A DNA stretch of 64,000 nt, from NCBI RefSeq assembly GCF_002904335.1, contig NZ_PPHF01000069.1, forward strand, positions 1 to 64,000. Direction: 5' to 3'. This stretch comes from Amycolatopsis sp. CA-126428 (lineage in GTDB: Bacteria; Actinomycetota; Actinomycetes; Mycobacteriales; Pseudonocardiaceae). The notes beneath the pieces were generated by a model. It was given only the letters and a program-made list of their open reading frames with translations, was not told the origin of the DNA and did no database searches. Made by a program: the position numbers and the translations under genes. Every line of letters begins with the position of its first letter. Position 1 is the stretch's first letter. Positions 1-9,797 of the stretch are shown piece by piece.

Positions 1-70
1 GAAGCTAAGCCTGACAGCGCCGATGGTACTGCAACCGAAGGGTTGTGGGAGAGTAGGACACCGCCGAACT
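1..70 (+). rRNA. rrf: 5S ribosomal RNA, 3' end (partial)
   Basis: The first 70 bases match the conserved 3' half of bacterial 5S rRNA: the block CAGCGCCGATGGTACTGC, then GTGGGAGAGTAGG, ending in ACCGCCGAAC. The 5' part, and presumably the 16S and 23S genes, lie left of the window. It is followed at once by a strong hairpin. The exact 3' end is uncertain by a few bases. Confidence 0.93.
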
Positions 71-77
71 TACCTTC

Positions 78-149
78 CGTACGGCCCGTTAGGATAGCCA
101 GTTGGCTGCCCTGACGGGCCGTACGCGTATGTCCAGAACAAGATTTTTT
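78..149 (+). terminator. rRNA operon terminator hairpin
   Basis: Perfect 12-base inverted repeat CGTACGGCCCGT (78-89) and ACGGGCCGTACG (114-125). A nested hairpin AGCCA/TGGCT lies in the loop. A run of six T occurs at 144-149, about 18 bases past the stem. Position right after the 5S sequence fits the end of the rrn operon. Confidence 0.8.
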
Positions 150-166
150 CCATGGCAGGAGGCCAG

Positions 167-2227
167 GTGTCCGAGTTCGGTCGACGAGACTCAAGCGATG
201 ATGGGTCCGGCCGGTCGGCACGCCGGGACGAAGGCTCCCGGGGCCGGTCGGACGGATCCGGGGGAGACCGGCGCGGCGCGCGGCAGGACCGCGGCGGCCG
301 CGACAGCACGCACCAGGGGCGCCCGCGCCGCGATGACCACGGCGTCCGCGGCGGCAGCAAGCCCTTCCGCGGCGGCGACGGTCCCCGTGACCGTGATCAG
401 CGCGGAGGATCCGCAGGTCAGAGCCGTAGTGGCGGCCGCAGCTTCAGCGACCGCGACGACCGCAAGGGCGGCTACGGCAACCGCGACTCCGCCGGCCGCC
501 CGTCCGGCGGCCGCCCGGGTGGCAGCCGCTTCTCCGACGGCCCGAGCCGCTCCGGCGGCGGCCGTTCCGACGACCGTGGCACCGGCCGGCCGGGGAGCCG
601 GTACGAGGACCGGGGCAACAGCCGTTCGGGCACCCGCAACGACAGCTCGGGCCGCGGCTACGAAGACCGCGGCGGCCGGCCGCAGGGCAAGTCGTCCTAC
701 GGCGACCGCAAGCCCCGCTGGGAGGACCGCGGCGGTTCCGGCCGCCGCGACGACGACCGCGGCAGCCGCCCGGGAGGCTTCCGTTCGGACGACCGCGCCC
801 GCGGCGGCCAAGACCGCGACGATTCGCGTGGCCCCCGGACGGGTGGTTTCCGCTCGGGTGGCAGCGACCGGCGTGACAGTTCGAGTGGTGGTTACCAGCG
901 CCGGGACGACCGCGGTGGGAGCACCGGTGGCTTCCGCTCGGGCGGCAGCGACCGTCGCGACGATTCACGTGGCAGCTACCAGCGCCGCGATGACCGCGGT
1001 GGGAGCACCGGTGGCTTCCGCTCGGGCGGCAGCGACCGGCGCGACAGTTCGAGCGGTGGTTACCAGCGCCGCGATGGCAGCACCGGCGGTTTCCGTTCGG
1101 ATGACCGGGGCCGTGGTGGCAGCGACCGTCGCGACGACTCCCGTGGCAGCTACCAGCGTCGCGATGATCGCGGTGGCAGCACCGGTGGCTCCCGCTCCGA
1201 TGACCGGCGCGACGATTCGCGCGGTGAGCGTGGCGGTTACCAGCGTCGCGACGATGACCGTGGTACCCGGACGGGTGCTGCCCGTTCGGATGACCGCGGG
1301 CGCGGCAGCTACCAGCGGCGCGACGACTCCCGCAGCGACAGCCGGGACGGCAGCCGGGAGAACCGCGGCGAGCGCACCGGTGGCGGCTTCCGCGACTCCG
1401 GCAAGCCCTACGCCCGCGACAGCCGCAGCCAGAGCGACCGGCCCCGCCGGGACCCGCGGCCGAAGGTCGGCGCCCCGCTCGACGACGAAGCGCTCGCCCG
1501 GGAGCTGCTCGAAGCGCCCGAGCTTCCCGAGGACATCGAGTTCTCCGACCTCGACGAGGAAGCCCGCCGCGAGCTGCGGACGCTGCCGAAGGGCTTGGCC
1601 GAGACCGTCGGGAAGCACCTCGTCGCCGCCGGTGGGCTGATCGACAGCGATCCCGAGGCCGCTCTCGAGCACGCCAAGTACGCCAAGGCCAAGGCCTCGC
1701 GCGTGCCGATCGTGCGCGAAGCCCTCGGCCTGGTCGCCTACCACGCCGGCAACTGGTCCGAAGCCCTCTCCGAACTGCGGGCCGTCCGGCGGATGACCCG
1801 CAGCGACGACCACATCGCCATCATCGCCGACGCCGAGCGCGCGCTCGGCCGTCCGGAGCGGGCGCTCGATCTCGCGAAGGAAGCCGACACGACGAAGCTC
1901 GCGAAGGCCGTCCAGGTCGAGCTCGCGATCGTCGCGGCCGGGGCGCGGCGGGACCTGGGGCAGCTGGACGCCGCCGTCGTCTCGCTGCAGGGTGACGACC
2001 TCAAGGCCGAGAAGCGTGACCCGTGGAGCGCGCGGCTCTTCTACGCCTACGCCGACAACCTCGCGGCCGCCGGGCGCAAGGACGAGGCCATCCGGTGGTT
2101 CCTCAACGCCGCCGAGGCCGACGCCGAGGACGAGACCGACGCCGCGGAGCGCGCTGCCGACCTGTCGAACGAGAACGCCGACGAAAAGGCTGCCGAGGAC
2201 AAGGACACCGAAGCGACCGATGAGTGA
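167..2227 (+). CDS. Tetratricopeptide-like protein with long Arg/Gly-rich disordered N-terminus
   Basis: The gene holds the place of M. tuberculosis Rv1691. Residues 1 to about 440 are low complexity, almost only R, G, D, S and some Y, F and Q, with a 28-residue unit of the form TGGFRSGGSDRRD...YQRRDDRGGS repeated near 839-1260. The last ~230 residues are helical and TPR-like (EALGLVAYHAGNWSEALSELRAVRRM). An in-frame ATG lies at 152, but AGGAGG at 157-162 sits just before GTG 167, so I chose GTG 167. The stop overlaps the next ATG by 8 bases, so translation is probably coupled. No enzymatic motif is visible. The RGG-like tail suggests RNA contact or self-association; this is inference. Confidence 0.85.
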   Translation: MSEFGRRDSSDDGSGRSARRDEGSRGRSDGSGGDRRGARQDRGGRDSTHQGRPRRDDHGVRGGSKPFRGGDGPRDRDQRGGSAGQSRSGGRSFSDRDDRKGGYGNRDSAGRPSGGRPGGSRFSDGPSRSGGGRSDDRGTGRPGSRYEDRGNSRSGTRNDSSGRGYEDRGGRPQGKSSYGDRKPRWEDRGGSGRRDDDRGSRPGGFRSDDRARGGQDRDDSRGPRTGGFRSGGSDRRDSSSGGYQRRDDRGGSTGGFRSGGSDRRDDSRGSYQRRDDRGGSTGGFRSGGSDRRDSSSGGYQRRDGSTGGFRSDDRGRGGSDRRDDSRGSYQRRDDRGGSTGGSRSDDRRDDSRGERGGYQRRDDDRGTRTGAARSDDRGRGSYQRRDDSRSDSRDGSRENRGERTGGGFRDSGKPYARDSRSQSDRPRRDPRPKVGAPLDDEALARELLEAPELPEDIEFSDLDEEARRELRTLPKGLAETVGKHLVAAGGLIDSDPEAALEHAKYAKAKASRVPIVREALGLVAYHAGNWSEALSELRAVRRMTRSDDHIAIIADAERALGRPERALDLAKEADTTKLAKAVQVELAIVAAGARRDLGQLDAAVVSLQGDDLKAEKRDPWSARLFYAYADNLAAAGRKDEAIRWFLNAAEADAEDETDAAERAADLSNENADEKAAEDKDTEATDE
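839..1260 (+). repeat. 84-bp in-frame tandem repeats encoding RG/DR-rich units
   Basis: Direct DNA repeats start with ACSGGTGG at 839, 923, 1007, 1082 and 1181. The first two are 84 bp and the others 75-99 bp. All are multiples of three, so they keep frame and encode 25-33 residue units of R, G, S and D with one Y and one F each. Copy number probably varies between strains, because such repeats change by slippage. Confidence 0.8.
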
Positions 2228-3191
2228 CGCCCTCCTCGCGGCCTACGACGCGGTCCTCTTCGACCTCGACGGCACCGTCTACCACGGCACCCGGGTGATC
2301 CCGGGTGCCCCGGAGACGGTGCGGGCCGCGCGGGAGCACGGCACGCCCGTCCGGTTCGTCACGAACAACGCCTCCAAAGCACCCGACGAGGTCGTCGCGC
2401 ACCTCACCGGGCTCGGCGTGCCCGCCGGGACCGATGAGGTGCACACCAGCGCCCAAGCCGGCGTGCAGCTGCTGAAGGAACGGCTCGACGGCGGCGCCGA
2501 GGTCCTCGTCGTCGGGACCGAGTCGCTTGCTGCCGAAGTGGCGCAGGCGGGGCTCAAGGCGGTGCGGGAAAACGGCGACGGTGTCCGGGCCGTCGTCCAG
2601 GGGCACTCGCCGGACAACACCTGGGCCGCGCTGGCCGAGGCCTGCCTGGCCATCCGCGCCGGTGCGCTGTGGGTGGCCTGCAACGTCGACGCGACGCTGC
2701 CCAGCGAGCGCGGCCTGCTGCCCGGCAACGGCTCGATGGTCGCCGCGCTGCGCACCGCCACCGATGCCGAACCCCTGGTCGCGGGAAAGCCGCAGCCGCT
2801 GCTGTTCGACACCGCCGCGCGGTCGGCCGGTGCGGAGCGGCCGCTGGTCGTCGGCGACCGGCTCGACACCGACATCGCCGGTGCGGTCGCCGCGGGCATC
2901 GACTCCCTGGTCGTCCTGTCCGGCGTGGCGACGCCGAAGCAGCTGATCGAGGCGGCCCCGGCCGAGCGGGCCACCTACCTCGCCCACGACCTCACGGCGC
3001 TCACTCAGCCGGCCGAGGACCTCAAGATCGGTCCCCGGCCGGGCTGGACCGTCAGCACCGAGGGCGGCGTCCTCACCGCAACGGGTGACGGCGACGACCT
3101 GGACCTGCTCCGGGCGCTCTGCCACACGGCCTGGGAAACCGGCGTCACGAAGCTCGGCGGCGACGCCGAGGCGCGGCTGGGCGACCGCTGA
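2220..3191 (+). CDS. HAD-family glycerol-3-phosphate phosphatase-like protein
   Basis: A 323-residue NagD-like HAD hydrolase. The nucleophile motif LFDLDGTVYHG is near residues 13-23, followed by VTNNAS, a Lys in AGKPQP, and VVGDRLDTDI as acid motif IV. The counterpart in the same position in M. tuberculosis, Rv1692, is a D,L-glycerol-3-phosphate phosphatase that recycles phospholipid head groups; I transfer that role by synteny. The last ~70 residues (from PRPGWTVSTEGG) lie beyond the HAD fold as a small extra domain. ATG 2220 lies in ATGAGTGA, overlapping the upstream stop. Confidence 0.85.
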   Translation: MSDALLAAYDAVLFDLDGTVYHGTRVIPGAPETVRAAREHGTPVRFVTNNASKAPDEVVAHLTGLGVPAGTDEVHTSAQAGVQLLKERLDGGAEVLVVGTESLAAEVAQAGLKAVRENGDGVRAVVQGHSPDNTWAALAEACLAIRAGALWVACNVDATLPSERGLLPGNGSMVAALRTATDAEPLVAGKPQPLLFDTAARSAGAERPLVVGDRLDTDIAGAVAAGIDSLVVLSGVATPKQLIEAAPAERATYLAHDLTALTQPAEDLKIGPRPGWTVSTEGGVLTATGDGDDLDLLRALCHTAWETGVTKLGGDAEARLGDR

Positions 3192-3195
3192 CTGA

Positions 3196-3201
3196 TACCG
3201 T
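3196..3201 (+). promoter_or_regulatory. -10 box TACCGT, probable leaderless promoter
   Basis: TACCGT ends 7 bases before GTG 3209, so transcription would start at or beside the start codon. The same arrangement recurs before recN, pyrG, xerD and other genes in this window. No clear -35 is seen. Confidence 0.5.
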
Positions 3202-3208
3202 TTGCACT

Positions 3209-3406
3209 GTGCAGGACCACCCCTTTCCCGTCCCGGGCCCGCCGCCCGGTTCGTTCTCGCCGCAGACCGACCCGCGAGCCGGCATCGACGAAGCCGTCGC
3301 CGGGCTGGCCGACCTGGACGCGCTGCCGCTCGCGGAGCACGTCGAGCGCTTCGACGCCGTGCACACCGAGCTGACGGTCGCCCTGTCCAGCATCGACAAG
3401 GTCTGA
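3209..3406 (+). CDS. Small conserved hypothetical protein (Rv1693 position)
   Basis: A 65-residue acidic protein of unknown function between the phosphatase and tlyA, the position of Rv1693. It has a Pro-rich start (QDHPFPVPGPPPGSF) and then a predicted amphipathic helical part (GIDEAVAGLADLDALPLAEHVERFDAVHTEL). GTG 3209 has no Shine-Dalgarno but has a -10 box 7 bases upstream. tlyA starts 5 bases after its stop, so it probably heads the tlyA-nadK transcript. Confidence 0.75.
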   Translation: MQDHPFPVPGPPPGSFSPQTDPRAGIDEAVAGLADLDALPLAEHVERFDAVHTELTVALSSIDKV

Positions 3407-3411
3407 TCGGC

Positions 3412-4239
3412 GTGCCCAAGCGGGCCCGCCTCGACGCGGAACTGGTTCGGCGCGGCCTCGCCCGCTCGCGCGAGCAGGCTTCCGCCCTGATCGCCGGCGG
3501 CAAGGTCACCGTCCGCGGCATGGTCGCGACCAAGCCCGCCACCGGCGTGGAATCCGGCGCGCCGATCGTCGTCAAGGACGAAGACGACCCCGGCTGGGCC
3601 TCGCGCGGCGCGCACAAGCTCCTCGGCGCCCTGGCGGCGTTCACGGACCTGAGCGTCGAGGGCAAGCGCTGCCTCGACGCCGGCGCGTCCACCGGCGGCT
3701 TCACCGACGTCCTGCTCCGCCACGGCGCCGCGACCGTGATCGCCGCCGACGTCGGCCGGGGGCTGCTGGACTGGCGGATCCGGACCGACGACCGGGTGGT
3801 GGTCATGGATCGCACGAACGTCCGCAACCTCACCCCCGAAGATCTCGGCGGCCGGGTCGACCTGATCGTCGGGGACCTGAGCTTCATCTCGCTCAAGCTC
3901 GTGCTGCCCGCGCTCGCCGCCTGCGCGCGCGACGGCGCCGACCTGGTACCGATGGTGAAACCGCAGTTCGAGGTGGGCAAGGACCGCCTCGGCAGCGGCG
4001 GCGTCGTCCGGGACCCCGAACTGCGCGCCGAATCCGTGCTCACCGTCATCGACGAGGCCGCGAAACTCGGGCTCGCGCTGCGCGGGGTGACCGCCAGCCC
4101 GCTGCCCGGGCCGTCCGGGAACGTCGAATACTTCGTGTGGCTCAAGAAAGAACAGGTGGCCGAGTCCACTGTGGACACGGTAGACAGGTCTGAGGCCGAG
4201 CGGCTCGTCCGGACCGCCGTCGAGGAAGGGCCCGCATGA
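3412..4239 (+). CDS. tlyA: TlyA family rRNA 2'-O-methyltransferase
   Basis: A 275-residue protein with an N-terminal S4 RNA-binding domain (PKRARLDAELVRRGLARSREQASALI) and an FtsJ/RrmJ-like SAM methyltransferase domain with CLDAGASTGGFTDVLLRHGA and DLSFISL. TlyA methylates 2'-OH groups of 16S C1409 and 23S C1920 in mycobacteria, which underlies capreomycin sensitivity; some actinomycete TlyA modify only 23S. GTG 3412 is chosen because it begins the S4 domain directly. The stop overlaps the nadK start as ATGA. Confidence 0.93.
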   Translation: MPKRARLDAELVRRGLARSREQASALIAGGKVTVRGMVATKPATGVESGAPIVVKDEDDPGWASRGAHKLLGALAAFTDLSVEGKRCLDAGASTGGFTDVLLRHGAATVIAADVGRGLLDWRIRTDDRVVVMDRTNVRNLTPEDLGGRVDLIVGDLSFISLKLVLPALAACARDGADLVPMVKPQFEVGKDRLGSGGVVRDPELRAESVLTVIDEAAKLGLALRGVTASPLPGPSGNVEYFVWLKKEQVAESTVDTVDRSEAERLVRTAVEEGPA

Positions 4240-5162
4240 CCACCGAACGTGAAGTGCTCCTGATGGTGCACCCCGATCGCGAAGCGACGGGCGAAGCCGC
4301 GCGCGAGGTTTCGGCGCGCTTCGCCAAGGCCGGCATCCGGATCCGGGTGACCGAGCACGACGTCTGCGCGCTGATCAGCCCCGAGGAGCACGGCCTCGGC
4401 GCGACCTGCACGGTCGTCGACCCGGACGACAACCCCGCCGACGGCGTCGAGCTGGTCTTCGTCCTCGGCGGCGACGGCACGCTGCTGCGCGCGGCCGAGC
4501 TGGCCCGGCCGGCCGGCGTGCCGGTGCTGGGCGTGAACCTCGGGCGCGTCGGCTTCCTCGCCGAAGCCGACTCCGACGCGCTGCCCGACACCGTCCAGCG
4601 GGTGGTCGACGGCGATTACCAGGTCGAAGAGCGGATGACCATCGACGTCTCGGTCACCCACGACGGCGAAGAGGTGGCCCGCACCTGGGCGCTCAACGAA
4701 GCCAGCGTCGAGAAGAGCACCCGGGAGCGGGTGCTGGACGCGCTGATCGAGGTCGACGGCCGCCCGGTGTCCGCCTTCGGCTGCGACGGTGTGCTGTGCG
4801 CCACACCGACCGGCTCGACCGCGTACGCGTTTTCGGCGGGCGGCCCGATCATCTGGCCGGACGTCCAGGCGCTGCTGGTGGTGCCGAGCAACGCGCACGC
4901 GATGTTCGCGCGGCCGCTGGTCGTCTCCCGCGACTCGGTGATCACCGTCGGGATCGACCCGGACGGCTCGTCCGCGGTGCTGACCTGCGACGGGACCCGG
5001 CCGATCGACCTGCCGCCGGGCGCGCGGGTGCGGGTGACCTGCGGCAAGACGCCGGTCCGGCTGGTCCGGCTGTGGGACGGCCCGTTCACCGACCGCCTGG
5101 TGCAGAAGTTCTCGTTGCCGGTGAAGAGCTGGCGGGAGCGGCACGCGCGCCCCTGTGAGTAA
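4236..5162 (+). CDS. nadK: NAD kinase
   Basis: ATP/polyphosphate NAD kinase (PpnK family) that makes NADP+ from NAD+ in the cytoplasm. The diagnostic GGDGT motif is at residues 78-82, followed by the conserved LGRVGFLAE. The CATPTGSTAYAFSAGGP block of the C-terminal beta-sandwich domain is intact. At 308 residues it is typical. The ATG lies in the ATGA overlap with tlyA, so the two are translationally coupled. Confidence 0.96.
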   Translation: MTTEREVLLMVHPDREATGEAAREVSARFAKAGIRIRVTEHDVCALISPEEHGLGATCTVVDPDDNPADGVELVFVLGGDGTLLRAAELARPAGVPVLGVNLGRVGFLAEADSDALPDTVQRVVDGDYQVEERMTIDVSVTHDGEEVARTWALNEASVEKSTRERVLDALIEVDGRPVSAFGCDGVLCATPTGSTAYAFSAGGPIIWPDVQALLVVPSNAHAMFARPLVVSRDSVITVGIDPDGSSAVLTCDGTRPIDLPPGARVRVTCGKTPVRLVRLWDGPFTDRLVQKFSLPVKSWRERHARPCE

Positions 5163-5239
5163 CCTCCGCTTGGCGCATTGTTCGAACATATCGGCGACTC
5201 GCCGGGTGCCCGCGCGCGCAGAGTGTCGGTGGTGGCCGC

Positions 5240-5245
5240 TACCGT
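5240..5245 (+). promoter_or_regulatory. -10 box TACCGT before recN
   Basis: TACCGT lies 7 bases before GTG 5253, the start that best matches RecN N-termini. This supports a leaderless recN message with its own promoter. I saw no LexA box here, but I did not search for one systematically. Confidence 0.5.
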
Positions 5246-5252
5246 AGGCGGC

Positions 5253-7034
<1,782 letters not shown>

Positions 7035-7040
7035 CGGCCC

Positions 7041-7484
7041 TCAGTCCTCGAGATCCGTGCTGATGTCGCGGAACACCTCCGCCAGCACGCGCGCCTGCTC
7101 GCCGGTCATCCGGTCGGCGAAGTGCCGCCGCACTCCGCGCACGTGCGTGGGCCAGGCCGCCTCCAGCGCCGCCAGGCCTTCGTCGGTCAGCACCACCAGC
7201 GTGGACCGGCGGTTGGCCGGGTCCGGCTCCCGGCGGGCGTAACCTGCCGACTCGAGGCCGTCGACGATCCGGGTCAGGCCGCTGGGGCTGTGCACCAGGG
7301 CGTCGGCCAGGTCCTTCATGTGCAGCCGCCGCTCCGGGGCCTCCGACAGCTGCACCAGTGCGTCGTATGTGCGGTGCGACATCCCGTGCGCGGCGCGCAG
7401 TTCGGCGTCCAGCACCCGCAGCAGCAGCGCCGAAGACCGCAGGAATCCCCGCCACGCCGCGTCGTGCTCTGGGGAAAGGCTCAC
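7041..7484 (-). CDS. MarR family transcriptional regulator
   Basis: A 147-residue winged-helix repressor: recognition region MKDLADALVHSPSGLTRIVDGLESAGYARREPDPANRRSTLVVLTDEG, helical dimerisation ends. It is divergent from the quinone oxidoreductase at 7551, and a perfect 9-base inverted repeat lies between them, so it probably represses that operon in response to a phenolic or oxidant ligand. The start at GTG 7484 is uncertain; the frame stays open upstream. Confidence 0.85.
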   Translation of the reverse strand: MSLSPEHDAAWRGFLRSSALLLRVLDAELRAAHGMSHRTYDALVQLSEAPERRLHMKDLADALVHSPSGLTRIVDGLESAGYARREPDPANRRSTLVVLTDEGLAALEAAWPTHVRGVRRHFADRMTGEQARVLAEVFRDISTDLED

Positions 7485-7502
7485 CTCGGGAATACTACTC
7501 GC

Positions 7503-7530
7503 GCGAACAGTTGTTGTGCGGACTGTTCGC
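7503..7530. promoter_or_regulatory. Candidate MarR operator
   Basis: GCGAACAGT (7503-7511) and ACTGTTCGC (7522-7530) form a perfect 9-base inverted repeat with a 10-base spacer. It lies in the 66-base gap between the divergent MarR and oxidoreductase genes, just upstream of the oxidoreductase AAAGGA ribosome site. Confidence 0.6.
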
Positions 7531-7550
7531 TTGCGAAGAAAGGACCCAGG

Positions 7551-8537
7551 ATGCGCGCGGTGGTACTCCGGGAACCCGGTCCCGTCGAAAACCTCGAACT
7601 CACCGAACTTCCGCTGCCCGAGGTGAAACCCGGCTGGGTCCGGATCGCCGTCAAGGCGTTCGGCCTCAACCGGTCCGAGCTGCACACCCGGCTCGGGCTG
7701 GCCGACGGCGTCACGTTCCCGCGCGTGCCCGGGATCGAAGCCGTCGGGATCGTCGACGCCGGCGGTGACTTCACGCCCGGCCAGCAGGTCGCCACCATGA
7801 TGGGTGGCATGGGCCGCACCTTCGACGGCGGCTACGCCGAATACACGCTCGTGCCCGAAAATCAGGTCATCCCGTTCCGCTCCGCCCTGCCGTGGGAGGT
7901 CCTCGGCCAGGTCCCGGAGACGCTGCAGACCGCGTACGGCTCGCTCACCACCGGCCTCGACCTGCGGGAAGGCCAGACGCTGCTGATCCGCGGGGGCACG
8001 TCCGCGCTCGGGTTCGCCACCGCGACCCTGGCGAAAGACCTCGGCGCCACCGTCTTCGCGACCACCCGGCAGCCCGGACGCATCGAAATCCTGCGCGAAC
8101 ACGGCGTCGACCACCCCCTGCTGGACGACGGGAACGTTGCCGGGCAGGTCCGGAAGATCGCTCCCGCGGGCGTCGACGCCGCGCTCGAACTCGTCGGCAC
8201 CCCGACCCTGCCGGACACCTTGAACGCCACCCGCGTGCACGGGACCGTCTGCTTCAGCGGCATGCTGTCCAACCAGTGGACGATCTCGAACTTCTATCCG
8301 ATCGGCTACCTTCCCACCGGCGTGCGGTTGACCGCTTATGGTGGTGAGGCGGACGACCTGCCGGCCTCCGTCCTCCAGCGCCACCTCGACCGGATCGCCG
8401 ACGGCGAAGCGAGCCTCGGCCCGGCCAAGGTGTACGCCATGGACGAGATCCGGCAGGCGCACGACGACTTGGAGCACAACCGGACGGCGGGCAAGCTCGT
8501 CGTGCTGACCGGCCGAGCGGAGGGAGCCGCCCCGTGA
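7551..8537 (+). CDS. Zinc-independent MDR quinone oxidoreductase / enoyl reductase
   Basis: A 328-residue medium-chain dehydrogenase/reductase of the NADPH:quinone oxidoreductase branch. The GroES-like N-terminal half carries GFGLNRSELHTRLG and PGIEAVGIV. The Rossmann half has a nucleotide-binding loop (LIRGGTSALGFATATLAKDLGATV). The zinc ligands of alcohol dehydrogenases are absent. AAAGGA precedes ATG 7551. It is divergent from a MarR gene, a common arrangement for quinone- or electrophile-responsive reductases. The stop overlaps the next start as GTGA. Confidence 0.87.
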   Translation: MRAVVLREPGPVENLELTELPLPEVKPGWVRIAVKAFGLNRSELHTRLGLADGVTFPRVPGIEAVGIVDAGGDFTPGQQVATMMGGMGRTFDGGYAEYTLVPENQVIPFRSALPWEVLGQVPETLQTAYGSLTTGLDLREGQTLLIRGGTSALGFATATLAKDLGATVFATTRQPGRIEILREHGVDHPLLDDGNVAGQVRKIAPAGVDAALELVGTPTLPDTLNATRVHGTVCFSGMLSNQWTISNFYPIGYLPTGVRLTAYGGEADDLPASVLQRHLDRIADGEASLGPAKVYAMDEIRQAHDDLEHNRTAGKLVVLTGRAEGAAP

Positions 8538-9709
8538 TCCTGCCGCCGCCCGCCGATGTCGAAGCCCAGCTCGCCGCCGCGCGGCGGGACGGCGACCTCG
8601 ACCGCTACCTCGGCCTGCTCGCGGGCGAGGAGCTGTTCGTGCCCATCCGGCGGGTGGACGCCCGCAGCATCCTCGACGAGCGGGCGGAGACCTTCCCGAA
8701 CGTCTACTTCGAGACCGGCGGCGACGAGTTCCTGCAGGTCTTCAGCCGCGGCGCGCTGCCGGACTTCGGCCCGGACGTCGTCGCCATGAGCGGCGCGCTC
8801 GACTGGGCGGTCGACGGCGTCGGGCGGCACGAGCGCGTGGTGTTCAACCGCGGCACCCGTGCCGAGTGGCGGCTGCCGGGGGCGACGCTGCAGCCGTGGC
8901 TCGACGCGCACGCGGGCGACGTCACGCCGCTCGAGGAGCAGGTCGAGCGGCTGATCACCGCGCCGTACGGGCACCTCGAGGGGCCGATCGCGCACGCGCT
9001 GGCCTGCGGTGCCCACCTGGCCGTGCTCAACGCGGCGCCCTGGAACCTCCTCGACGGCCGCTACCACGACTACGTCGCCGAGGTGCGCAGCCTGCGGGAC
9101 TGGTGGGGCGTGCCCGACCCGGCCGGCTGGCGCGCGACCATGACCGACCTGGTCGGCGACGGCTACGCGCTGACGCCCGGCAACCTGGTCCTCATGCTGC
9201 GTCTGCGGTTCGCCGCCGAGTACGGGCTGCCGGGGGCCGAGTTCGATCCGCTGACCTGGGCGCAGCTGGTGGACCGGTGGTGCGCGGAGAACGACGCCGC
9301 CGACCAGGCCGGCGAGCTGCGGGACACCGTCCGCCGGGTGTCCCGGTACGAGCGGCGGCTGCGCGCCGACGGCCTGGTCGACCCGGACGGCTGCGTGACG
9401 ACGGCGCTGTCCTGGGACGTCGGCCGGGCGGTCACCATCGCCCGCGGGGGCTTGGCGGCCGGGTACTGCGACGCGCTGAGCGCCGAGCTGATGGTGCTCG
9501 AAGCCGGTTCCCTCGCCCGCCGCTACCACCAGTCATGGGCCGACCTGTCGGCGGGGTACGTCATGGGCCGGGTGCTGGACGCCGGCGAGGACGAGTTCGG
9601 CGAGTGGTACCCGGCGGCCGTGCGCGTCCACCACCAGCTCCTTCAGGATCCGGCCAGCCCCTGGCTGAACCTCGATTTCGGCTCGCTGTCGGAGGAGTCG
9701 GAGGCCTGA
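8534..9709 (+). CDS. DUF1266 domain protein with SseB-like N-terminus
   Basis: A 391-residue protein of unknown function. The N-terminal ~110 residues (LLAGEELFVPIRRVDARSI...) resemble SseB-type domains of type VII/ESX-associated and stress proteins. The C-terminal ~200 residues fit DUF1266: WGV near RSLRDWWGVPDP, then SWDVGRAVTIARGGLAAGYCD and RYHQSWADLSAGYVMGR. There is no signal peptide or membrane segment. The start overlaps the oxidoreductase stop by GTGA, so both are probably under the MarR gene; a functional link is not otherwise evident. Confidence 0.65.
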   Translation: MILPPPADVEAQLAAARRDGDLDRYLGLLAGEELFVPIRRVDARSILDERAETFPNVYFETGGDEFLQVFSRGALPDFGPDVVAMSGALDWAVDGVGRHERVVFNRGTRAEWRLPGATLQPWLDAHAGDVTPLEEQVERLITAPYGHLEGPIAHALACGAHLAVLNAAPWNLLDGRYHDYVAEVRSLRDWWGVPDPAGWRATMTDLVGDGYALTPGNLVLMLRLRFAAEYGLPGAEFDPLTWAQLVDRWCAENDAADQAGELRDTVRRVSRYERRLRADGLVDPDGCVTTALSWDVGRAVTIARGGLAAGYCDALSAELMVLEAGSLARRYHQSWADLSAGYVMGRVLDAGEDEFGEWYPAAVRVHHQLLQDPASPWLNLDFGSLSEESEA

Positions 9710-9797
9710 CCCGTGCGGGGGAGGTCACCACAACGAGTCACCCCGGCTACGGCGTGGCGTAGCTCGTCCCACGAGCAAATTTGTCACCATCGGCCAC

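Noticed and set aside
102..1640. A 512-codon open frame (Ala/Thr/Arg-rich) overlapping the RG-rich gene
   Set aside because: It is a frame shadow of the GC-rich repeats in the real gene; composition is monotonous, it has no ribosome site, and it ends where the TPR domain begins.
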